A stretch of 64,000 nucleotides of DNA from Brevipalpus yothersi (lineage: Eukaryota > Arthropoda > Arachnida > Trombidiformes > Tenuipalpidae), in the NCBI GenBank assembly GCA_003956705.1, contig QZCP01000024.1:134348-198347 (forward strand), written 5' to 3'. Both the position numbers and the translations under genes were made by a program. The notes under the pieces were generated by a model. That model saw only the letters and a program-made list of their open reading frames with translations. It did not search any database and had not been told where the DNA came from. Shown here in pieces: positions 36,937 to 49,210 of this stretch; the stretch's first letter is position 1, and every line of letters begins with the position of its first letter.

Positions 36937-37137
36937 CTTATTTTAGTTGACAAAATGACTATGATCTCGCCACTCAACCAACGCAAAATATTTTAAATTT
37001 CGTAAAGATGTATACAGTATGTAGATTTATACTTTTTATAAGGAGGATTATTACTATTCGCTTATGATCAACTTTTGTTACTTAATAGAATTGACTATGA
37101 AGACCTCATTAGGACCCATCGAGAAAATCTAGTTTAT

Positions 37138-37143
37138 AATAAA
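37138..37143 (+). terminator. Candidate poly-A signal of POC1
   Basis: AATAAA about 200 bases after the POC1 stop, in the tail-to-tail interval with IPO9 (36937-37347). A minus-strand AATAAA for IPO9 lies at about 37225-37230, so the two 3' UTRs probably end back to back or overlap slightly. Confidence 0.5.
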
Positions 37144-37347
37144 AAGTGAGTGAATAAATCGTTAAAGCTCGTCTTGCTGGTATTGCACAAGTTCAAACAG
37201 GTGCTTTTGATGGTTCAATCACAATTTATTTTTAAGATTGGCAACTTTGATGGACAAAAGATGATGGTTTAGCAATAGTCTGCATAGGACCAAAAAAGCT
37301 AAAAAGAATGAGAAATGGAAAAGTGATAATGGGAAATATCAATCAAT

Positions 37348-40300
37348 TTAACTTCTCGATATTTTTTGGAGGATGTTGTTTTCATTCTCCGTCAGATGTG
37401 AAACGAACTGACTGGCGTATGGAGTGTTAACAAAAGATCTGACAAAACTGGTCAGATGCTGGCCAAGATTAATCTTGGAGATCGGGTCGTTGAGAATGTC
37501 CTGGTCATCCTCTTCCTCTTCATCATCGATGTCACTTTCGATCGCATCGATTATATCTTGGAATTGGGAGGGAGGTATACATGGACTATTGTTATCGCAG
37601 CCATGGTGGGAATGATGGTTATCGTCGATGGCATTGTCATCATCCTCTTCCTCCTCATCGAAGTCATTTTCACTCAAATCTTCAACACTCTCAATGCAGT
37701 AGATTTCGTTGAGTAAAAGCTTAAGGATTTTCACAGAACAGGGAATCATGGTCCACTTTTCCTCTTTGCCAGCCGTTTTGGATCTAGTTTTGATGCCTGG
37801 TGAGTCTTCATTTGTATTTACTGGGTCACCAGGAACCAAAATCAAGTTGAGATTCAACCGATGATCTTGATCCGAGTTGACAAGAGAGTTTTCCAACAAT
37901 TTACATAGAGCTATGATGCTAACCTTACTCTCATAGGCTCCATAGAAAAGATGCTGGCGAGTAAGCCATTGATTGAGGACAAATTCTAAAGCCGATTGGG
38001 ATCCCATTGGACCAGGTAGAGATGATAAAAAATCTAACACAGTTGGCAAATGATGATTAATGAGATGGGCAAAAACCATAATCAAGCTTTGGATGACAGC
38101 AAGTTGTTCACTTGTTTGTAGTTTGCTGAGGACTGATCTCAGCAGAAGATGAGTGTTGTCATTACCAAGATAAGAGGATCCCTTGATAATGGTTATGAAT
38201 ATCAATTTTCCAACAAAGGCGGCACATGATTCGTTGACACGAGGATCTAAAAGGTGAAGACAGACTTGCATCACGATAGACATTCCATCTTTTCCAGACT
38301 CTGGATCACGAAAAGCTGATACTTGCTCTACTGCCTTCGAAACAAATGCTCGGATACATTCACCGCCGTTCTGCATTGTAGAGTTATCATCAGTCGTAGA
38401 GAGGATGCATCGTGCTGCAGCAGGAAAACATTGGTTAATCAGAGAATCACCCAATGGATTCGAACTGTTCCGTACGATTGTGGTGAGAACATCCAAAGCG
38501 ACAGGCTGGAGAATCTGAACAGTCAAGTTCAATTGATTCGGGTTGAGTATGGATACCAGAGTGGGAATGAGGCGTTGTTGTAAAGGTATTATACATTCTT
38601 CATTCTTGGATAATTCTTTGAAGATATCTTGTGTAATTGATATGAGGACAGGATCACTTGAGTGTCTCAAAAAGGTGGCGATAGCCATTGAAGAGACTTT
38701 GTTTTCAACAGAAGTGGCAAATTGCTTGTCAACAGTAACAATAATCTTAATAGTCTGGAGTACGAGGGCGAGAACTTCCGTTGAATATTGAGTTCCGATG
38801 GCAACAGCAGCTTCCAGAATTTGAGGTAAATAAGGCTTAATGAAATCTCTCTGATTTGAACCATCTAGGTAAACGCAGAGATTGTAAGTGGCTCGAAGGG
38901 CTGATATTTTGATGATGGGTGAAATGTTCAACAAGCCGTTGAGAGTTGTTTGAAGAAACCTATCAATATTATTTGCATGAATTATTGGAGCATATATTGA
39001 TGCGTTCCACAGCGAGCGACCAGCGAAAAACGGAGAGATGTCATCAGTGATGGATGAACAATGATCAAGAATCGCTCGAATATCATCTGCGGGAGGACTA
39101 TTTGATTTGATTGTGTCCATAAGCATGGCAGCAATTGATCCCATAGCGAGTAGACAAGCTTCCTGAGTTTTCCACCACCAATAGTTATTTGGACTTGATT
39201 TTGCTTCATTAGATTCCATAAAATGCTTTTTGATTGCACTTATGAGTGCAGTTTGGAATTGTACATTTTCGTCTTTGCTTTCATTTTCTTCATACTCCTT
39301 AGCTAAAGACATAAGAATGTCCAGAGCTGAAATACGGACAGAATATGAATAGGAATCATCATCTTCGTCCTCTACAAACCGATCTGGATTGCTCAACCAT
39401 GCTTGGATTTGCTCATCAGTGATCTGCATATATATGAGGATGTAATATAGTAGATCTGGAAGCCCTTGCTTGATGAGTTGTCTTGAGCGAGGAGTTTCAA
39501 TAACAACGGTCACAAAATCAAAAATAGCAAATATTAGATTTTCCAGGCTCTGCGCTTCTCCATCTGAATTCACAGCACACGAAGAATCATCTTGACCATT
39601 ATCCGCTTCAGAATTAACAATTTGACGAACATATTCTGAGGCTGAAGAGGTCATCATGTACCATACTAATTGCAGTATTGTTGGCATCCATTTCCACATT
39701 TTTTTCCTACAGCTCTTGACCAGAATGGTCAAAGTCGCAAGAGAGGATTTTTTCAAGCCAACATCAACTTCAATGGAGCCAGGTGGTGCTTGCAATACTT
39801 TAACTAAGGCCTCTGTGAATTGAGGCAATATTGGATCAAGATAATGTTTAACAGCTACCTTGTCATAGTCATTCATCAAGGTGATAGTATTTGCAATGTT
39901 GCAGAAAATTGTAACAGCCCTTTCTCGAGTTGTGGTTGAAAAATTTTGTGTATCAACGAAAATATCATACATTTTTGGGAGCAATAGAGGGGCGATTGTT
40001 GGTATTTGAAGGTCACTAATCTCACTACATATTTCACTAAAAACTTTCATAGCTCCATTGACAGCACCTTTGTTACCAGAAGATAGATAGCCAACAAGCA
40101 CTTGAAAGAGTTCTGGCCATTCTTCAGGCCAATCGAAATGAGCCACAGCTGATATGGCATAGGCAATCGAGCCTCTCATCTTTTTTTCCGGTACAGAGTC
40201 TTTGTTCGTAGATAAATTGGGAAAACCTAGGCCTGATAAAAGGATAAATTAGCAATCAGTAAGGCAGTCATAAAAGAAAGTAAGTTGAAACAAGTCGAGT

Positions 40301-40748
40301 TCAAGCTCAAATGATTCAAATGTCATCAAGCATTCGAGAGATTAACATACCATTCAAGAGTATACTACGAATTCGTATTTTGGCATCACTGCTAATCTCA
40401 GGTTCCTGGAACTTTTCTATCTTCGAGCTCCAATGAACATCAATATGATGTTTCAACAGAACTGATGCCAACTGTCTAATGGTCCAATCGATGTTGATGT
40501 CCAAGCACATTTCAGCGAGATGTACCCCATAGTCTATCAATAAATGATAGTAATACATGATAATCCAATGAGTACAATTCAAAACAACTGTCGACCCTGT
40601 GCATGGTCAAGCTTTTCCGATACTTACCATTTGTTACCTCGAAAACTTTGATCTGCTGTTCAGCATTTCGCCTGGTACCATTGTCAGGTGAACGAAGGGC
40701 CATCAAGTTCTCGTAGAGAGCTTCTTTGAGTGTTTTACTCGCTGACAT
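37348..40748 (-). CDS. IPO9: Importin-9 (karyopherin beta family)
   Basis: Nuclear import receptor known to carry histones, ribosomal proteins and actin. Exons are 40748-40628, 40533-40351 and 40232-37348, all GT-AG with matching phases. The product is about 1,062 residues, close to the roughly 1,040 of human IPO9. It begins MSASKTLKEALYENLMALRS. An importin N-terminal repeat follows, including NAEQQIKVFEV and TIRQLASVLLKHHIDVHW, then the conserved SIAYAISAVAHFDWPEEWPE. HEAT-like helices fill the rest. Near the C-terminus two strongly acidic loops occur (NDFDEEEEDDDNAIDDN and SDIDDEEEEDDQD), as in other importin-9 proteins, where the acidic loop contacts histones. The extreme C-terminus, SHLTENENNILQKI, matches the family ending. 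The ATG at 40748 is preceded by only a short weak frame. Confidence 0.93.
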
Positions 40749-42552
40749 GATGTTAAATGATGATGTACGAAAAGCGTTTGTGATGAATTTTATGCACACA
40801 CAATATATTTTAGAATGCTTATGATGCCAGTAGTCCTTCTCTTATTCAATCCTTTCTACACTGATACTATGCTGATGGTGATGATCACAGGCTGAAAAAT
40901 GGCGTTCCACAAATGTAGTAACAAAGTGATTGAAATGGAATCCACACACAGAGGTCAATGATGAATGCACCAATGGAACGATAAATGATATTACTACTGA
41001 CTGCAAGTGTTAAGTCAAAAGCATGCAGGTAATCAAAGTGTCCTGACAATGGACAAGGATAAACACAGCCAGAGAAAGGGAGAGAAAAGGGTTACTAAAA
41101 TGAAAGGGAAAAAAAGCGTAAAGACACTTCGTGCGTGATTAAGATGAGGGGAAAACAAGTTGACACACAATTACACCGGATCAACGGCTTAAATGAGAAG
41201 GGAAAAGTAAATATCAAGTGATGATTATCTCAACAGATATTAAAACGTTGGGGAGAGAAAATATTACATACAAAATATAAAATCTATCTATTTATCGATG
41301 TATGTGTGTGTGTATACAACCTCGTGGTTGGATGATGATTTGCGAGATGGTAAAGTGAATCACGTTTCTCTCTCTCTTTTCTCTCTCTTTTCTCTCTCTT
41401 TTCTCTCTCTCACTTTTGAGAGCGCTGCAGACCGGTTGATGAAGAGAAGAGTTTGGCTTGTGTTAAGAGAACGAATAAGTAAGATGAGAAAGTGGTCTCT
41501 CTCTCTCTCTCTCTCTTGATGATAATGGCTTCGAGAAAGGTACATTTTCTTTCTTTCTTTCTTTCTTTCTCTTCTTCTTCTTCTTCGGGAACGGCCTCTC
41601 TTTGTTCGCCACCTTGGCCTTTTACAATATATATTCCTCTTCTTCTTAACGGCCTTCCTTTGAGAGTGAAACTTTCTCTCTCTCTGTCTGTCTCTCTTTC
41701 GCACCCTCTTTCCCTTTCTATGCGAGTTCAATCTTGCCGATATACAGCTTCAGATCATGAAAATAGGCAGTGCCTATTAGGCACTGACCGATATGTTCAC
41801 ACTCAAAGTTGAAAAATTGAATTCAAGAAAATATTGGAAAATATTGGGATTCTTAAATCAAAGTTTTGTATTACATTATGATGATGTTATAAATGGATTA
41901 AATAAGATTTTTCGTAGAGAAATCATTTTTTTTGTTCACATCTCTGTCCATGATTCGAGAATGCCAGCGAATGAAAAATAGCAGTCAAATTTTTGTTAAA
42001 TACTCATGTGAAAGGAGAAGCCTGCTGATGTCTGCTCTATTTTGAGCGGGAAAAGGCCGGTCTCAGGTACCACCCACTTGTCTAAACACAGATCCGGGCC
42101 AGTGAGGAGCAGTGGAACCATCTCCTCTACTTTTTTTCAGGGGGAGGAGAGATGTACTTTTCCTGCAAGTTGCTTTCAGTCTCTTTGCTCGGCTGACAAG
42201 CGTACATCAGAGAGCAAAAAAATGGTTGATTTTATCCCTCTCTTTCTGTCTCTCTCGCTCTTTGAGCGGCTGAAATCCAGCTTCTCGAAAGATCACATCA
42301 CCTGGCCTTCAAAATGAGCTTACTCATTTCTCTGGAACATTTTGTATCACTCTCTCTCTCTCTTTCTCTTCTTTCACGATAATCCAATATAATATATTAA
42401 TTCGAGATAAGTGAGTGAATCACAGAACTAACGAATTGATTCGAAAAAGATGCGAGAATGCGTCAAAAAAGAGATTACTTTATTTTGAGGAATAATTTTT
42501 TTTGGCTCTCAGACAACACGCGTGGATGACAATCGTTTTGGGGACAAAAGTT
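40749..42552. other. Intergenic region between IPO9 and KANSL2
   Basis: No supported gene. It contains the IPO9 promoter and 5' UTR near 40749, many short CT, CTTT and TTC runs at 41369-41720, and a perfect odd palindrome at 41768-41786. A minus-strand AATAAA at 42479-42484 is a likely KANSL2 poly-A signal, about 70 bases past its stop. Confidence 0.5.
41768..41786. repeat. Perfect 19-bp inverted repeat
   Basis: CAGTGCCTA-T-TAGGCACTG: two 9-base arms around a single central base. It lies about 1 kb upstream of the IPO9 start and could bind a dimeric regulator, or be chance. Confidence 0.5.
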
Positions 42553-44146
42553 CTAAGATGGGTTGAGATCAGTGAAACCGTCTAGTGAGAAGAGGGAAGA
42601 AGACACTTGCTCCAATTCAAGAGTACCCATATCGTTGATTGGACGATAGTCAGTAGCATATTCCCCAAGGTCATGAGATTCTTCAATCGAGTCTTTGGTC
42701 TGTGAAATAGATAGGAAAAGAAAGATTTGAGAACCATCTCCAAACAGAGGAAGTGATGCAATTCAACTCACCAAGCCTGTTAATCTCTCCATCTCTGGAC
42801 TATTTTGTTTGAGGTCCATATGACTTAGACAAGTATTATTTCTTCTAATTGATATCACAGGATTGAAACATGGTGAGGCACCTGCTGCACAAGGCCTAAA
42901 AAGTATTTGATTCTTATCGTACAAAATATCTAAAGAGATAAGAGAAAAGATGTTATTAATCGGTTGATTCTAATCTCCAGACAATTTTTCACATACGTGT
43001 TCTGCAGTATTCCGAACAGGGTAACCGGGGATTGTAACACTGCGCATCTTTGTTGAAGATACATCTATGGAAAGTTCTTGGCTGATAATTTTCACCTTCA
43101 ATCATAGCTTTTCGCTTTTCTCTCACTTTGTCTTTCAGTAAGGCCTCTTGACCGTGATACTTATGATATCTGGAAATAGCGTGCAATTTTTCCAAATCAT
43201 TTGGACAATACTGTTTCTTGGAATTCTCACTCTCACCATATTGGGCTATCTGTTGATGTTGGAGATCTCTCTCATGCTGCATTGTGAGAAGATAAGTTTT
43301 GTACTTTTGTCGCAATAGATGTTGCAAATATTTGAATTGCCAAACATAAAGAGACTGAAGCTTGAGCATTTTATCCCTGAGTATCAGTGAAACTTCTTCA
43401 GCGGTATATACGCCTGCATGTCGTAGAGAATCGTCTTGATCGCTGTCCATATTCTCAGAATCTGAATCGAAAATATCTGGTCTAAGGACATCTTCGAGCG
43501 TTGTATTAGCTGAATCATCATCAGACTCTTGACCAATCATTTCGATCGCAGCTTCCGCAATTTTGGTTCGCAAATGATCGCTGGCAGTTATACTATTGTC
43601 CTCATCGTGCTTAACCCAATCACAATTGGATCGTTTTCTTTCATGTGTATCACTTGGACAGTAATGATCAAGTTTTCGCATGAGACCAGCATATCCTTCT
43701 CTACTTTGCTTGATTTCCTCTAAATTTTTCTGCAACAAAAAATGAATAATGTATGACTATTCCATGAACACAAGGGCATTTGACAGACAGGTAGACACAC
43801 AGACACACATGAGAACGTGATCAGCAAATCAATTAATTAATTGGCTTCATGCACATTAGCCTCAAAAAAATCTCACCAATTGTAGCTGAATTTGATTCTT
43901 TTTTTGTTTTAAATACAAACGCTTAATATGCCATGGACAATAGGAAGCATCACGACGCTCCGTTTTTCGGGCGGCATTTGGACACTTTTTCGTGGAAGCA
44001 GGATGAACGTAGGAACACTGCCTGAAAGGTGCACTGCGATCCACCAAAATGTGTCGTATACAATAATCATAACCATCCAATTTGCGTTGTAAGCAAACAC
44101 GATGAATATAGGAACATAAATGTCTACTACCATTGGGATGATTCAT
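42553..44146 (-). CDS. KANSL2: KAT8 regulatory NSL complex subunit 2 (KANSL2)
   Basis: Subunit of the nuclear NSL histone acetyltransferase complex (with KAT8/MOF). Exons are 44146-43877, 43729-42997, 42929-42772 and 42699-42553, with matching phases, giving about 435 residues (human is about 490). The N-terminal Cys/His module reads CSYIHRVCLQRKLDGYDYC, then IRHILVDRSAPFRQCSYVHP, then CPNAARKTERRDASYCPWH, the signature KANSL2 shares with INO80D. The middle is acidic (SDSENMDSDQDDS), then helical. The second Cys/His module starts at TFHRCIFNKDAQCYNPRLPC, ends exon 2 with SEYC, and continues in exon 3 as RPCAAGASPCFNP and CLSHMDL. Two such modules around a helical core match KANSL2. The short exon 4 tail (ending DGFTDLNPS) is less certain. 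Confidence 0.88.
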
Positions 44147-45184
44147 ATTTAATTGACTTGTTTATCAGTGAAAATTAACTAAAATTAATTCAAAACACTA
44201 GACAAAAAGCAAAATTTTCAATGAAAAATCTTCCTTTTCAGTATGGCCAACAGATGGAACCATCAGCTCAAATGCTATGTTTGCTAGAGGACGCTACTAG
44301 TCAAAAATTCGATACGTTCAGAATTTTTTTTAGAGACCTTAAAAAGTTCGCACAACAAAGTTTTGCCCGCGATATCAGACACCGTTATGTGAACTTATTT
44401 TGTTGATGAACATTTTAAAATGAATTTAGGGAATATGCTTGTGAGATGATAAATATATAGCTGGATCTCTCTGATTGCCAATTCTTGATGCCCTAAAACC
44501 TGAGAGGAAGAGCGTGATGTTGTCATGGTCAATTTTTCATCCAGAGCTGAACAATGAATTATTCGATCGTAATTAGGAGAGGAGATGAGAGAGATAGATT
44601 AAAAGTGTGAGCATTATCAGATTTGCATACTTAAATGTGCATTTAATTGATGGTATACGATGTCAACAATTGCCAACGTAAACTGAGTCATCATCAGAGG
44701 CGGGTTTTGATGGATGCTTATCTAGCTAACGGTCCATCAGAATATGTCTCATCGAATTTGCATGTTTACAGTTATACTTTTTGTACGAAAATCGTCACTC
44801 TCAAAAGGTTCCTTTGAGAAAATGTAACTTCCTCTCTCTCTCTTTCTCTCTATCTATCTTTCTCTCTCTCTTTCTGTTGCCGTTGTCCTACAGAATCCTG
44901 TCGTGCTCGCCACTTTTCGAGCGAGAATCTAGCACACTCTTTTATTTTTAACATTCATAGAGCTTATATACATTCTGCTCTAACTCCTTGACTGCATCTA
45001 TAATTAGTGCATTCAGAACATTTTCTTGGCAATCTTCTAACCGAATTCTTGGCGACACAAGTTTCTTGCATCCGAAAATTTGCCTGCATGGATCGATCGA
45101 CTTCCATTGTTTGTGGTTTATCCAATCTACGGTGTTTGTCGAAAATTTTTATCTCATTTTCGCTTTTTTTTCTGAACCTTTTCC
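44147..45184. other. Intergenic region between KANSL2 and the K2P channel
   Basis: KANSL2 and the potassium channel diverge from here. I see CT-rich stretches at 44833-44875 but no gene. A 61-codon frame at 44221-44406 beside the KANSL2 start lacks recognisable features and was not called. Confidence 0.5.
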
Positions 45185-46496
45185 ATGGATATTCGTCAAA
45201 TTTCATTTTTATTAGTGTGTTTCGTTCTATACGTAGGAATCGGTGCTGTAGTTTTTATGTACCTTGAATCAAATCACAATTCTCAAGAAGAAAATCGAGA
45301 AAAAGTTACTCTCAAGCACATTGAAGGTGAGACCCTTTATTCGGTTTAAAAAAATTCATTAATTGAATTTTATCTCTCTTTCCCTCTCTCCACTTCCTCC
45401 CTCCCCCTTTCATCAGTGAGCTTGAATCTTCTTAATCTCAGTGGACCTAATTTTATCATCAAAAATGAGATAATTGAAATGATAGATAACAGAACAAGAG
45501 AGATCCCTGAGATATATGACAAAAAGTGGGGCTTCTTCAATTCAATTTTTTTCGCTGTTACAGTGGTAACTACCATAGGTTATGGACACTTATCACCACA
45601 AACATCAGCTGGTCGAATTTTTTGTATTGTTTATGCTATTTTCGGCATTCCGATGACTGGTTTGCTCCTTCGAGCAATCGGTGAGCGATTCAGTCGATGT
45701 TTTCTCGACAAGGTGAGTTGATCATTCAACTGTGAGAAATACACCTCAAAGCATGGAAAAAAAAATTATGGAGCATAACCAAAAAATGATTTCAATGTTT
45801 CTTTTCTTCCACTCTCTCTCTCCTCCCTCTCTATCTCTTTCGCAGTTTAAGAAATTACGAAAGAGATCAGCACATTCTTCGAATAGGTTGCTGATGCTCA
45901 AACATGTATTATTATTTTTTGTTCCCTGGTTCATCGTATTCCTTGTTTTACCCTCACTGATATTCAGTTTCATCGAAGGATGGAGCTTCATGGACTCTTT
46001 TTATTACTGTTTCATAACTCTATCCACAATTGGATTCGGTGATCTTGTTATCGGTGAGTTTAATCGAAATAAAATTCGAGATATTCCATGAAGAGACTGA
46101 AATTAACTTCCACTTGATGTAGGCCAGTTTGACAGAGACTGGGTTTGGATGTACAAAATAGCGGCCGTTCTTTGGATCATATTTGGTCTCGCATACCTCT
46201 CTATGATTCTCAACCTCATAAGTCAAGCTATCAGAAGTCGGCAGGTAACCAATGTCGTTCACTCTATTCGAAGGATATCAGCTCCCCCCAAGAGGCCTCA
46301 AAAATTAGTTGATAGTTCTGCCACTTCGACACCTCGTTCTCCTGATTTTTCACCAAATACACCGATATCACCAGATTTTGGAAGTGAGGCTCCACAGTTT
46401 TTGGTCTCTCGAGACGTTTCCACTGTTGGTTCTGTCGACTCGAGAGACAAAAGATTCAGATTTCAAGTTGTTCCGATCAGTCAATCGAGAGTTTAA
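45185..46496 (+). CDS. Two-pore-domain potassium channel (KCNK family)
   Basis: Leak-type potassium channel of the plasma membrane, active as a dimer. Exons are 45185-45326, 45417-45712, 45846-46053 and 46123-46496, all GT-AG with matching phases; the product is 339 residues. TM1 (ISFLLVCFVLYVGIGAVVF) lies near residues 6-24. An extracellular cap follows with an N-glycosylation site (NRT). Pore 1 has the filter TTIGYG (GYG near 102-104); TM2 and TM3 follow. Pore 2 has STIGFGD (GFG near 209-211), then TM4 (VLWIIFGLAYLSMILNLI). The C-terminal tail has repeated Pro-directed Ser/Thr sites (STPRSPDFSPNTPISPDF) and probably regulates the channel. Length and the GYG/GFG pair are typical of animal K2P channels. 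I see no Cys in the cap. The closest K2P subtype is not clear to me. It converges on SSR1. Confidence 0.92.
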
Positions 46497-47059
46497 CACC
46501 AAATTGACATGGTAGACTCCATGAAAACTCCCTCTATGCATTCTCGAACAGCCTTCTTGATGATGAGCTTCAATTCGAGTCGTGATATTCACATTCTGAA
46601 ATTGTACCTTTGAGTGACTCTTTTCAGAAGTGCCAATACTCTTTAAACGTCTGGAGGACTTGTTCACTTTTACTTTTGTAATTTTAAAACCCCTATAGGA
46701 CCTTTTCCTCCTTGATATTGAAAATTTCCTATATTTTTGTCCAAAAATATGTAAAGATTCTACATTTGTTATGAAATTTTACACCATGAGAGTATTGTCC
46801 TCTCTTTCTCTTTCTCTAAGCTCATAGAGCCTAAAATCAGCCATTTTTAGAGGGATAAGCTTGACATGTGTCGATCGATTCCATTGATTCCATTGATGGC
46901 TGAGTGAAGAATATGAAGAATGTTGATGCGATTAGCATTAGAGTACCGAATGATATTGTAAATAGTTGATGAGTTGGTGATCAAAGGAATAAAAATTTCA
47001 ATATTTTTATAGACACCTTATCAAATGTAAAATACAATCTCTTAACTAAATGATCAACT
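46497..47059. other. Tail-to-tail interval of the K2P and SSR1 genes
   Basis: Contains the 3' UTRs of both converging genes. AATAAA on the plus strand at 46988-46993 is the candidate poly-A signal for the K2P gene, which would place its 3' end within about 70 bases of the SSR1 stop. Confidence 0.5.
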
Positions 47060-48697
47060 CTATTTATCGTCAGCATGACCCGTTCCTCTTTTGACTGTGC
47101 GTTGCCTTGGCGAGTATTTTTGATTTTTAGATTTATCTAAGGGGAGAATAGAACAAAATGTTAGAATTGATAAATTTCACACCTTTTGAAACTCACTTAA
47201 GCTTTGTAAAGTTTCCTTCGGCAACCAGTCATAGTCAACATCACCAGAGTTGGTGGTACCAACTTCAAACTTCTGTTTGGTGGTTGATGAGCGAGCTTTT
47301 CTCTATGGAGACAAATACAAAATATGATTAAGAACTTTAAAAGAGATGAGATGATTGATTTACTTACACTCATAGAAACCAAGAAGTGTTGGGCCGCAAA
47401 ACCGATGAGACCCACCAAAGCAATCAAAAATATGTAGAGGAAGAAGGTTTCGCCATCTAAACCTTCATCAATTTCTACGATGTTGACTGTTTCGTTGAAA
47501 ACAGCATTCATGAATCGATTACCCTCCTATCAATGAAGGAAATAAAAAGGTTACAAAGAGTTTCATTTAACAAGAACAGCACCTGGCTGATCAAAGATGA
47601 AAGATTAGGATGATGAAAGATTCAGATTAGACCGAGAGGAAATTCATCAGATTGAATATTCTTTCTCTGTAATGACCAAAGTGAAAAAAGACAACCTCGA
47701 GGAGTCACAAGTGATGTAAATGATCTTACCTGATCTTTGTAAAAGAGACTGACAGTCAAACCATAAGGTCTCGTGCTGTAGGCATCGCTTATGAAAAAAG
47801 AATATGCGAGCGTAGCCTCGTGATTGGGCTTGACCACACGGTTGTAGGGTATAGCAGAGAACTGGGGAAAAAATGCACAAAATGAGTTATTAGAAGGCAA
47901 ATCATAATGACATTCAGATAAGATAAGAAAACAGTACGTAAGAGGCATTATTGCACACACTTGAAGTTGATTCTTACATTTTGCAGATGGAAGCTGAAGT
48001 CCATAGCATAACGGAAAGATGCATCCATTGTCTCAATAATGAAGTCCTTGCTACCTCGATTGACAAAGCCAACCAAAAAATGAACGTCTGAGCCAGCTGG
48101 AAGGTCTGTTGGATGAAAATATTCACATCACATTATTGACAAGAAACAAGTCATGACTTGTGAAAATGATGAAATTCCAACAGGTTGATGAATATTTTTT
48201 TCCAATAAAATACATACCTAAACCCATTCCAACAGGCTTGGTGAAAAGAAAATGAGCATCCGCATCTAAGCTAGGCTTGAGAAAAGGTGAATCCTCATCA
48301 GTTGCATCTTCGAATGGACCTGAGACGACCTCTTCAACATTGGCCTCATCTTCTCCTTCCACCACATCAGCTGTGGAAGCTTTATCATCACAAAGAAGTC
48401 CTGATCAACAGTAGAATATGAAAAATTAGTTACCACACAACATTGAGAAAAAGTGTACACAACATAAAAGCACCATCAAATCATCAAATTAACACTAGCA
48501 ACAAGACAAACATTGTGTATATCACAAACGGAAATCCAAAATGCCACGTATATTGAGAAGTGGACTGACGGACATCGATACATGTAAACACATACACATA
48601 CACACAAATGAATTGTGTTCACACACATTAAACTGTTCTACTCACCTCTTGGTCCAGCCAACAGTAGACATATTAATAAGAATGGTGTTCGAAACAT
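47060..48697 (-). CDS. SSR1: Translocon-associated protein subunit alpha (SSR1/TRAP-alpha)
   Basis: ER membrane protein that assists Sec61 translocation of secretory proteins. Seven exons: 48697-48646, 48400-48218, 48105-47978, 47861-47730, 47526-47368, 47302-47197 and 47136-47060. All phases match and give 278 residues (human 286). A signal peptide (MFRTPFLLICLLLAGPRG) is followed by an acidic stretch (EGEDEANVEEVVSGPFED). The luminal beta-rich domain is highly recognisable: VHFLVGFVNRGSKDF, then DASFRYAMDFSFHLQN, then FSAIPYNRVVKPN, then YGLTVSLFYKDQ. An Asn-Glu-Thr glycosylation site (VFNETVNIVE) precedes the single TM segment (FLYIFLIALVGLIGFAA). The cytosolic tail is basic and ends near SPRQRTVKRGTG, as in the family. 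The very short first exon encodes only the signal peptide. It diverges from RPS10, with the starts about 510 bases apart. Confidence 0.95.
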
Positions 48698-48880
48698 GAT
48701 TAGAAAAAATGTGCGCTCAACAAATTTTCAATATCTTATAAATATAAATTGTGATTCAAATTAAAAATTAAACCCAAAACCAACGAAGTTGCTCTCTCTC
48801 AAGTCTCTCAATGACTTCATGAGCACAGACTCAAGCCGGTGATACACTTTTCAATGTGAATACAGTCCCTCAATGTGTTA

Positions 48881-48899
48881 CTTTTTCCGTTTCCGCTTC
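48881..48899 (+). promoter_or_regulatory. Pyrimidine-rich TOP-like element upstream of RPS10
   Basis: CTTTTTCCGTTTCCGCTTC is a pyrimidine tract of the kind that starts ribosomal-protein messages (5' TOP). It sits upstream of a probable non-coding first exon of RPS10. The exact start of transcription is not visible. Confidence 0.3.
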
Positions 48900-49025
48900 G
48901 GGATCGCGAATGTTATTGTGCTGATTCAGTGAATTTATCAACAACTGATTTGATTTAGTTTGCCTCGGTAGTTCATATCTACTTCGTGCTTATTGTGGAT
49001 TGATCACCATTGTGTGGATTTTCAG

Positions 49026-49128
49026 GTATGTCATGGCATGGTGGTTTTTTGGTGTGAGATTGGTAAACTAATTTGTTTGACTCTCTTTTTTCTGTCTCTC
49101 TTTTCCATGTTGTTTTGATTCAATACAG
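49026..49128 (+). other. Probable 5'-UTR intron of RPS10
   Basis: TTTTCAG|GTATGT at 49026 and TTCAATACAG at 49128 frame a 103-bp intron with a CT-rich 3' half. It ends 82 bases before the RPS10 start codon. Short introns in the leader are common in ribosomal-protein genes. Confidence 0.5.
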
Positions 49129-49210
49129 TCAATCGCATTGCCGCTTTACCTTCTTCTTCTTGACGCTTCGTTCATCATTCAAACAAAATTAGATTATTAT
49201 TATCATCAAG

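Noticed and set aside
44221..44406. A 61-codon frame divergent from KANSL2
   Set aside because: No domain or good coding character; it more likely represents promoter or 5' flanking DNA.
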